Under the pieces are notes generated by a model. The model had not been told where the DNA came from and did not search any database. It worked only from the letters and a program-made list of their open reading frames with translations. From positions 1 to 16,966 of the forward strand of contig JBEBWT010000042.1 in assembly GCA_040392005.1 (NCBI GenBank): DNA of 16,966 nucleotides, in the 5' to 3' direction. The stretch comes from DASRQK01 sp040392005 (GTDB taxonomy: Bacteria; Bacteroidota; Bacteroidia; Sphingobacteriales; Sphingobacteriaceae). Shown here piece after piece: positions 5,969-12,450 of the stretch; position 1 is the stretch's first letter, and each line of letters starts with the position of its first letter. Position numbers and translations under genes: made by a program.

Positions 5969-7732
5969 TTACGAGCCGGAGGTTTTGCTTGCTACTCCCC
6001 CCTTCTTACTATCCACGGACACCTTATAATTGCTGCCTCCTTTGACCAGCCAGCGGACAGTCACATGGCTGTTGCCATTGATGGTGCTGACCCTGATATT
6101 GGCTGGATCATGCTTCTGTTCCACAGTCAGTCCGAAATCCTTATTCTGCACGATCATGCCCGAAAGTACATTTCCTCCTTCCAGTGTCACAATATTCGGC
6201 AATTCAATTTTATTGGCCACATCAAAAGTGGAGTGCGTAGGAATGACACGCTCATTTTTGATTACCGCAGTGACTTCTTTGATACCATTGCCTACATCCT
6301 TCACCTCAATATTGTCCACACTCAGTTTCGGAGTCTGATAGCCGTGGAAGATGGTGAATACCGCATTACGGTGGGCATCCATTTCCAGCAGGAAGCCCGG
6401 GTGATTCCGGCCATAGGCCTTCTTGAATCCACCTATCTCGATCTCACCATACGTCGGGTGATTATAGGGTTTCCACGGCACAAAGCCGTCTTCCATCAAC
6501 AAAAATTTGTCAGCCGAGTATTGCTCTGCCTGGCGATCCACATTGGTTGCGCTGGCATTGTTGTACAGCATATTGGACATCCACAGCTCATTACAAACCG
6601 CAAATACACCCCGGGCGAAATACAACCAGTCCAGCTCACCCCCATAGACCGAATACAGGTCTTTGTAGGTGATAATATAACGGTAACCCGGAATCAATTC
6701 CTCCCCTTTTCTGCCGATCGCATCAAATACGGATATATCCTGACGGGAAATCAATGGCTCATCCTCAGCAGCACCCGGTCCCCGGAGGATCATCCCCCCA
6801 TTGTTGTGGAAGTTCTGGCCGGCAGCAATATTCGGATGGCTCATGATAAATTCTGCAACCGCCCGATTTTCCGGTAGGGAGAATGGATATTTATACGCAC
6901 CCCGCTGAATATGGTTTGGTTGCCAGTTCCAGCCCCAGTCACGGTTTGGATCATATCCTCCCTCACCATCTTCATTGACCAGACCGTCACCGTCATTGTC
7001 CAGGCCTTCACTGCCCAACAATTCATACACGCCCTTCTGACCATCCGGTACGCGGATCATCCTTCTTGGATCGGTCGGGTCTTCGATAAATTGTCCGTAA
7101 GGACTTTTCCGGCGCATAGAAGTAATGTTACCATCCCCATCCAGATCGTCAAATTCATCCTCATCGATCAGGCCGTCCCGGTCGTTGTCCAAAGGTACAC
7201 GGCCCGTTCTGGACGAATGCTGAGTGTTGGGTCTGTGGAAGAAATTATCCCTTGAATCCGGATTGATGGACGGAGCGATATAAAAAGTCTTGTCGATCAA
7301 CAGTTCTTTGATAAATTCATTTCCATTAGCATGCATTTCGGTCAGGTACCAGGCTGTGTAAAGCGCAAACTCAGATGTTTGGATCTCATTGGCATGGATA
7401 CCTCCGTCGATATACATGGCTGGCTTGCGGCTTGGGTCCAGTCCTTTTTTCTTATCTGTAATGGTCAACACCCAGATATCCCGGCCTTCATAGGACTTAC
7501 CAATGGATTGCAGGCTCACCAGGTCGGGATGGGCCTTCACCATTTTGTCATAGATTTCCTTCAGTGCAGTTTCATCATGATAACGGTTCCAACTGACCGG
7601 CACTTTTGGATAAGGCGGGGTCCCTGCTGCTGCAAGGATATTTTCAGCTCGCTGTGCCAGTGCAGAAAATGTAGTTCCGGCAAGCAGCAATAAAATCAAA
7701 AGAAATTTCTTATTGTACATAACGATGTTCAT
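5969..7732 (-). CDS. Secreted M14 zinc carboxypeptidase, catalytically complete
   Basis: This 587-residue exported protein starts with a signal peptide (KKFLLILLLLAGTTFSALA, about 8-26, cleavage before Q27). The M14 domain carries the zinc motif H113-A-N-E116 in GGIHANEIQTSE, the substrate-binding N263-R264 in DPNRDW, the third zinc ligand H309 (GQNFHNNGG) and the probable catalytic glutamate E382 in CNELW. A full active site is therefore present. Two DxDxDG-rich segments (about 181-202 and 245-255) are inserted between the first zinc motif and the NR pair and look like calcium-binding loops. A beta-rich C-terminal domain follows (about 470-575). It should trim peptides outside the cytoplasm or at the surface. 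It is the second gene of a pair, six bases behind its paralogue. An alternative start is the ATG at 7720. No T9SS-type C-terminal sorting domain is obvious. Confidence 0.88.
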   Translation of the reverse strand: MNIVMYNKKFLLILLLLAGTTFSALAQRAENILAAAGTPPYPKVPVSWNRYHDETALKEIYDKMVKAHPDLVSLQSIGKSYEGRDIWVLTITDKKKGLDPSRKPAMYIDGGIHANEIQTSEFALYTAWYLTEMHANGNEFIKELLIDKTFYIAPSINPDSRDNFFHRPNTQHSSRTGRVPLDNDRDGLIDEDEFDDLDGDGNITSMRRKSPYGQFIEDPTDPRRMIRVPDGQKGVYELLGSEGLDNDGDGLVNEDGEGGYDPNRDWGWNWQPNHIQRGAYKYPFSLPENRAVAEFIMSHPNIAAGQNFHNNGGMILRGPGAAEDEPLISRQDISVFDAIGRKGEELIPGYRYIITYKDLYSVYGGELDWLYFARGVFAVCNELWMSNMLYNNASATNVDRQAEQYSADKFLLMEDGFVPWKPYNHPTYGEIEIGGFKKAYGRNHPGFLLEMDAHRNAVFTIFHGYQTPKLSVDNIEVKDVGNGIKEVTAVIKNERVIPTHSTFDVANKIELPNIVTLEGGNVLSGMIVQNKDFGLTVEQKHDPANIRVSTINGNSHVTVRWLVKGGSNYKVSVDSKKGGVASKTSGS

Positions 7733-7738
7733 TTATTA

Positions 7739-9451
7739 TTAAAGTGAGACTTCAACTTTGTCACTGCCTGTATTGGGGCTTCCCGCCTCAATAGTTACTT
7801 TGCCGGTCCCCTGGATCAGCCAGGACATCTCAACAGAGGATCTGCCCTGGATCGAACCGATGGTCTGGACGGCACGGCCGCTGACTACTTTCTGATTGCC
7901 GGAAGTGTTTACCCTGACAGCGATCAGTTTGGAAAACTGGCTGCGTTGTCCCACCTGGGCGAGTGTTGGCAGTTGTCCGGCATTGAATACCTTCACAGTG
8001 ACTCTGCTCAGTCCATTGTCAATTTTTTCGGTCTGCACATCGATCAGTTCTATGAACGGAGCCATTCCGGCCAGTGATTTTACAAACTCGGTATGCTTGG
8101 CCACAATATCAGAAACCAACCGATAAGGAGGGTTGTTCAGGACATAGGGATGGATGCCTCCGACTTCCACCTGTTTGCCCGGAAAATCCGGATGCTGAAT
8201 GACTTTCCAGTCAGTAAATGTATTGGTGATCCCCTCGGAAGCTGCCCATTTCAGATAATCCGCTACCGGATCTTCAACGGCTCCGGCACCCCCGGCAGGA
8301 GCGCCACCCCTTGCACCGGAACCCGGACGCTCACCACCCTCAGCAGTCACTTTTGGCACCCACCATCCCGGTGTGCTGAAACTCAGACGACCATAGTGAT
8401 AATAGGCCCACTCGGAGAAATCCCCTGATTCGGCATTGGTGCGGGGCGCATCTTTGGTACCGGTCAGTTCTTTATACCGGTCTGCCGCATAAGCATTGGC
8501 CTGCGCATCAGCCGCGGACCAATTGGTCACTCTGCCTCCACCAAAACCGCCTCTGCCTCCTGCCGCAGCAGCAGGCTGTGCCGAGGTCGGACGGGCGGCA
8601 ACCTGAATGGGCTGTGAAAGATTGTTATAAGGCCCAAAGGTCAACACAGCATATACATTGAAAGCATCGTACAGAAAATCAAACAGTGCCCGGTTCTCCG
8701 GCTCTGAAACAGCATAATCACCTGCTCCGGGAAGGAAGTTCTTATAATTGTAAGTGGAGTTCCTGTTAAAATGTATTCCCTGGTCACCGTCTTCATTCAG
8801 GGTGCCGTCTTTATCGTTATCGATCCCCTCTGAATAAATAGCATACTGACCGAGCTGTCCTTTGGAACGGTCCGCCTTGATCAGGGTGCGGGATTCGTTC
8901 GGGTTCAGTATATAATCACCGGTCGGGTCGGTCACTCTGAGAAAAGTGATTTTACCATCCTTGTCCAGATCATCAAAGCCATCCTCTCCGATTTTTCCAT
9001 CCCGGTCATAATCCACCTTACGGGCATTTCCACTGCGTTCATATTGCAATCCGGCAAAATATTGCTCCGTTGCATCCGGGCTCATGTTGGGAAATACATA
9101 GAAGGTCTGGCTTTCCAGTAATTTCTTTACCTCGGTATTCCCGGCATCAGCAAGGAGGTTTTCCGCAAAACCAATGGCCAGTTCGACTCCCAGCAAATGC
9201 TTGCCCTCGACTCCGCCCACAATGGCCAGTGCCGGTTTTTGTTCTACTGTTCCGGTCCCGATGGTGATCATCCACACATCCGAACCGCCCAGGGTCTTCG
9301 CAATTGATTTGGTCTTCACATAGTTCGGATGGCTCTTTTGAAGAGCTGCTACCCGCTGACCGAGCTGCTGACGGTTACTGTAATCCGTCTGCGCATACAA
9401 GTAATTGCTTCCGAGCAATACTGTACAGAAAAACATGAGTAATCTATTCAT
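7739..9451 (-). CDS. Secreted M14-like paralogue, probably inactive
   Basis: This 570-residue protein has a signal peptide (LLMFFCTVLLGSNYLYA, cleavage before Q21) and the same layout as its downstream neighbour: an M14-like fold, two DxDxDG segments (about 147-166 and 211-219), the NR pair (N229-R230) and a beta-rich C-terminal domain. The active site is altered. Where the neighbour has H-A-N-E, this protein has E82-G-K-H85, a reversed ligand order. The third zinc histidine is replaced (FGPYNN, about 272-277) and the catalytic glutamate position reads STPGWW (359-364). It also has Gly/Ala-rich insertions at about 287-310 and 373-392. I infer a pseudopeptidase that may bind peptide or peptidoglycan, or assist its neighbour. 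Altered chemistry with E82/H85 as ligands cannot be excluded. It is the first gene of the pair. Confidence 0.82.
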   Translation of the reverse strand: MNRLLMFFCTVLLGSNYLYAQTDYSNRQQLGQRVAALQKSHPNYVKTKSIAKTLGGSDVWMITIGTGTVEQKPALAIVGGVEGKHLLGVELAIGFAENLLADAGNTEVKKLLESQTFYVFPNMSPDATEQYFAGLQYERSGNARKVDYDRDGKIGEDGFDDLDKDGKITFLRVTDPTGDYILNPNESRTLIKADRSKGQLGQYAIYSEGIDNDKDGTLNEDGDQGIHFNRNSTYNYKNFLPGAGDYAVSEPENRALFDFLYDAFNVYAVLTFGPYNNLSQPIQVAARPTSAQPAAAAGGRGGFGGGRVTNWSAADAQANAYAADRYKELTGTKDAPRTNAESGDFSEWAYYHYGRLSFSTPGWWVPKVTAEGGERPGSGARGGAPAGGAGAVEDPVADYLKWAASEGITNTFTDWKVIQHPDFPGKQVEVGGIHPYVLNNPPYRLVSDIVAKHTEFVKSLAGMAPFIELIDVQTEKIDNGLSRVTVKVFNAGQLPTLAQVGQRSQFSKLIAVRVNTSGNQKVVSGRAVQTIGSIQGRSSVEMSWLIQGTGKVTIEAGSPNTGSDKVEVSL

Positions 9452-9584
9452 TTATCTTAATGTTATATAATTTAGGATACGGATGCAATGTATCAAATTT
9501 TAATAGATGTCAGTATAATACGATTAAAAAGTTACATGCGCAAAAAAATATTGATTTTCAGTACAAGTAGAATAATATTTTTCA

Positions 9585-9592
9585 TACCTTTG
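9585..9592 (+). promoter_or_regulatory. Bacteroidota -7 box for rpsA
   Basis: TACCTTTG matches TAnnTTTG and would place the start site near 9599, about 34 bases before the rpsA ATG. The region 9452-9632 separates the divergent M14 operon and rpsA. For the minus-strand operon I see only an imperfect box, AAAATTTG read on the minus strand near 9495-9502. No -33 element is clear for either promoter. Confidence 0.6.
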
Positions 9593-9610
9593 CAGTCCTG
9601 ATAATAATCA

Positions 9611-9620
9611 GGAAAAGGAG
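9611..9620 (+). promoter_or_regulatory. SD-like sequence before rpsA
   Basis: GGAAAAGGAG contains AAGGAG (9615-9620), complementary to the 16S anti-Shine-Dalgarno core. It ends 12 bases before the ATG at 9633, longer than the usual spacing. It is the only clear SD-like element I see ahead of a gene in this window, which is notable because Bacteroidota mostly do not use SD pairing. Confidence 0.5.
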
Positions 9621-9632
9621 ATTAATTAATTA

Positions 9633-11567
9633 ATGGCAAAAAAACAAGAAGCAGAAAAAGAGTTATTGGCTAAGACAGCTGAGCTCAATGACGCCGAGGG
9701 CAACTTGGTGAAAGAAAAGGAAAGCATCGAATCTGAAGCTGATTCGAACCTGATCGATGAGATCAAATCCAATACCTGGATCACTCCCCAAGGGGATTTT
9801 GACTGGGATCAGGATGACAAAGGCTTTGGCGGTTACAGTGCCGAAGAGCGTGCGAAACTCGAACAACAGTACGAGGGCACGTTAAATTCAATCAACAAAG
9901 GAGAAATCGTAGAGGGTACGGTGGTTTCCATCAACAACAAAGATGTGGTATTGAATATCGGATTCAAATCCGATGGTTTGGTGTCCGCGTCTGAGTTCCG
10001 TGATTTGCCCGAATTGAAAGTCGGTGATACCGTCGATGTTTTCGTGGAGTCACAGGAAGATGCCAATGGCCAGTTGGTCTTGTCAAGGAAACGTGCAAAA
10101 ACACAGCGTTCCTGGGAGGCCATCAATGAGGCCCTTGAAAATGATGCCATTATCAATGGTTTTGTTAAGAGCAGAACGAAGGGTGGACTGATCGTGGATA
10201 TCAAAGGTGTGGAAGCGTTCCTTCCCGGTTCGCAGATCGACATCAAACCGATCCGTGATTATGATATCTATGTAGGAAAAACGATGGAATTCAAGGTGGT
10301 GAAAATCAATCACGAATTCAAAAACGTAGTTGTTTCCCACAAAGTGTTGATCGAAGACGATTTGGAAAACCAAAAAACAGAAATCGTTGCGAAGCTGGAA
10401 AAAGGACAGGTTCTGGAAGGAACTGTCAAGAACATTACCGATTTCGGTGTGTTTATCGATCTGGGCGGCGTGGACGGTTTGTTGCATATTACCGATATTT
10501 CATGGGGCCGTATCGAGCATCCGCGTGAAGTATTGTCACTGGACGAGACCATCAACGTGGTTGTTTTGGATTTCGATGACGAGAAGAAACGGATTGCACT
10601 GGGTCTGAAACAGTTGTCGGCACATCCATGGGATTCCCTGAATACTGAATTGGCCGTTGGTTCAAAAGTAAAAGGAAAGATCGTTACCGTTGCGGATTAT
10701 GGCGCATTCCTGGAAATCACTCCGGGAGTGGAAGGTCTGATCCACGTTTCTGAAATGTCCTGGTCGCAAAATCTGCGCAGTTCACAGGATTTCCTGAAAG
10801 TGGGTGATGAGGTGGAAGCCGAAATCCTGACACTGGACAGAGACGAACGCAAAATGAGTCTGGGTATCAAACAACTGACCCCGGATCCATGGTTGAATAT
10901 TGCCCAGCGTTACCCGATCGGTTCAAAACAAAAAGCTGCGGTCAAGAACATGACCAACTTCGGCGTGTTTGTGGAACTGGAAGAAGGTATCGATGGCCTG
11001 ATCCATATTTCTGACCTGTCCTGGTCCAAGAAGATCAATCACCCAAATGAATTTACCAAAGTTGGTGAAGAACTGGAAGTGATCGTACTGGAACTGGATG
11101 AGGAAAACCGCAAGCTGAGCCTGGGTCACAAACAACTGGAAGAGAATCCGTGGGATACGTTTGAAACGATCTTTACCATTGATTCCATCCACGAAGGTAC
11201 CGTGATCAAAGTGGGTGAAAAAGGAAACATCGTGGCATTGCCTTATGGTGTGGAAGGTTTCTCCCCTGCCAAGCATTCGGTGAAAGAAGATGGTACTCCG
11301 CTGAAAGCAGACGAGACCGCCAACTTCAAAATCATTGAATTCAACAAGGAAAACAAGCGTCTGGTTATCTCCCACTCACGTATCTGGGAAGATGAGCGTG
11401 CCGAAGCCCGTGTTGAAGAGTTCAACAACCGCAAGAAAGAAGCAAAAGCTGCTTCTTCAGCCGTGAAGAAAGTCAAGGATTCAGTTGAGAAATCAACTCT
11501 TGGTGATCTGGACGTGCTGGCCCAGTTGAAAGAACAAATGGAAGGCGAAGAAGGCAAAAATAAATAA
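9633..11567 (+). CDS. rpsA: 30S ribosomal protein S1
   Basis: This 644-residue protein binds mRNA and recruits it to the 30S subunit. Six S1 RNA-binding repeats are visible at about 90-153, 170-237, 258-327, 344-413, 429-500 and 516-580. Repeats 3-5 are the most typical, with phrases such as NITDFGVFIDLGGVDGLLHI and NMTNFGVFVELEEGIDGLIH. An N-terminal acidic, charged extension of about 85 residues precedes repeat 1, and a Lys/Glu-rich tail of about 60 residues follows repeat 6. The total is longer than E. coli S1 (557 residues) because of these ends. The ATG at 9633 follows an SD-like sequence and a -7 box, and a strong terminator lies 25 bases after the stop, so the gene looks monocistronic. 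Confidence 0.97.
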   Translation: MAKKQEAEKELLAKTAELNDAEGNLVKEKESIESEADSNLIDEIKSNTWITPQGDFDWDQDDKGFGGYSAEERAKLEQQYEGTLNSINKGEIVEGTVVSINNKDVVLNIGFKSDGLVSASEFRDLPELKVGDTVDVFVESQEDANGQLVLSRKRAKTQRSWEAINEALENDAIINGFVKSRTKGGLIVDIKGVEAFLPGSQIDIKPIRDYDIYVGKTMEFKVVKINHEFKNVVVSHKVLIEDDLENQKTEIVAKLEKGQVLEGTVKNITDFGVFIDLGGVDGLLHITDISWGRIEHPREVLSLDETINVVVLDFDDEKKRIALGLKQLSAHPWDSLNTELAVGSKVKGKIVTVADYGAFLEITPGVEGLIHVSEMSWSQNLRSSQDFLKVGDEVEAEILTLDRDERKMSLGIKQLTPDPWLNIAQRYPIGSKQKAAVKNMTNFGVFVELEEGIDGLIHISDLSWSKKINHPNEFTKVGEELEVIVLELDEENRKLSLGHKQLEENPWDTFETIFTIDSIHEGTVIKVGEKGNIVALPYGVEGFSPAKHSVKEDGTPLKADETANFKIIEFNKENKRLVISHSRIWEDERAEARVEEFNNRKKEAKAASSAVKKVKDSVEKSTLGDLDVLAQLKEQMEGEEGKNK

Positions 11568-11592
11568 GATTTATAATTGTCTTTTTAAATAC

Positions 11593-11628
11593 AAGAGGGG
11601 CTGTCCGAAAAAGACAGCCCCTCTTTTT
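11593..11628 (+). terminator. Intrinsic terminator of rpsA
   Basis: AAGAGGGGCTGTC (11593-11605) pairs perfectly with GACAGCCCCTCTT (11613-11625) across a seven-base loop and runs into a T tract. On the minus strand the T tract is poor, so it may only weakly stop transcription coming from the kinase-regulator operon. Confidence 0.93.
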
Positions 11629-11645
11629 AGTGCCATCCGACTCCC

Positions 11646-11680
11646 CCCCCTACCGCCACAGATCCCCCTACGGCCACAGA
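11646..11680. repeat. Two 17-base direct repeats, 18-base period
   Basis: CCCCCTACCGCCACAGA (11646-11662) is followed by CCCCCTACGGCCACAGA (11664-11680), differing at one position. They lie between the rpsA terminator and the stop of the LytTR regulator. Two copies only, no known function. Confidence 0.7.
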
Positions 11681-11697
11681 CCGGAGTCCCGGCAAAC

Positions 11698-12447
11698 TCA
11701 GGCATCAAACTTCTTTAAAAAGTAATCCTTATAGCTGTTGCCAAGCGGAATCCAATAATCTTTGACTCTGATCGTAAATTCTGAGGTGTTGATTTCCTGT
11801 ACCCGATCCAGATTGACAATGAAACTGCGATGCGTTCGGGCAAAACGCCCGGGGTGCAATTTATTGCTGAGTTCTTTCAGGGTGATCCGCTCCTGAAACG
11901 TCCTGGCATCCTCCAGATGGATAATACAATATTTGTCATCTGCCTCTATATATAGTATATCCTGTTGATGGATCCTGATCAATTTAGATTTCATATGCAG
12001 TATGAGTGTTTCAAATCCTGCCAGACCGGCAGCCGGATCCCGATCCGAAACAAAGGACCGATCTATGGACTCACCTCCGCCGGTAGCGTAGCCCAGTGCC
12101 AGGGTAATGGTCCGTTGCAATTGAGTTTCATCAATAGGCTTTTTAATAAACGCAAAGGCAGACAATTGACTGGCCTTATCAAAATAGGACTGATTATCAT
12201 AGTATGAGGTAATATAGATAACCGGGATCTGGCTGAATCGTCTCAGCCATTTTCCCAATTCCAATCCATCCATTTCCCCCCTCAGATTAATATCGATCAA
12301 AGCCAGGTCAATCGGAAATTTTTCAAAAAGCATCAATGCTTCTTCCGCATTTTCGGCAACAGCACAGGGAATATGACCGATCCGCCTGATCAATAACTGC
12401 AATTGGTCCGCATAAAGTGCCTCGTCCTCTACAATCAGGATATTCAT
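11698..12447 (-). CDS. LytTR-family response regulator
   Basis: This 249-residue DNA-binding regulator has a receiver domain (about 1-120) with the acidic pair E7/D8, phospho-acceptor D52 (LALIDINLRG), T80 and K103 (IKKPI). A linker of about 28 residues leads to a LytTR domain (about 148-248) with the family pattern ILYIEADDKYCIIHL and RFARTHRSFIVNLDRV. It should bind direct-repeat operators when phosphorylated. It starts three bases after the stop of the upstream histidine kinase and is almost certainly its partner. Targets are not visible from sequence. It could control the ABC exporter encoded just upstream, but that is only an inference from position. Confidence 0.95.
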   Translation of the reverse strand: MNILIVEDEALYADQLQLLIRRIGHIPCAVAENAEEALMLFEKFPIDLALIDINLRGEMDGLELGKWLRRFSQIPVIYITSYYDNQSYFDKASQLSAFAFIKKPIDETQLQRTITLALGYATGGGESIDRSFVSDRDPAAGLAGFETLILHMKSKLIRIHQQDILYIEADDKYCIIHLEDARTFQERITLKELSNKLHPGRFARTHRSFIVNLDRVQEINTSEFTIRVKDYWIPLGNSYKDYFLKKFDA

Positions 12448-12450
12448 ATT

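Noticed and set aside
5997..6002. A run of six C (six G in the coding sense) near the end of the intact M14 gene, a possible frameshift site.
   Set aside because: The in-frame tail VASKT after GG is plausible for this family and the domain is complete before it. The alternative frames give no clearly better C terminus.
6065..6877. A 270-codon plus-strand frame inside the M14 gene.
   Set aside because: It is antisense to a well-supported M14 peptidase and shows no motif or signal of its own.
11646..11680. Two 17-base repeats considered as an attachment site or CRISPR remnant.
   Set aside because: Only two copies one base apart, with no integrase, tRNA or cas gene in the window.
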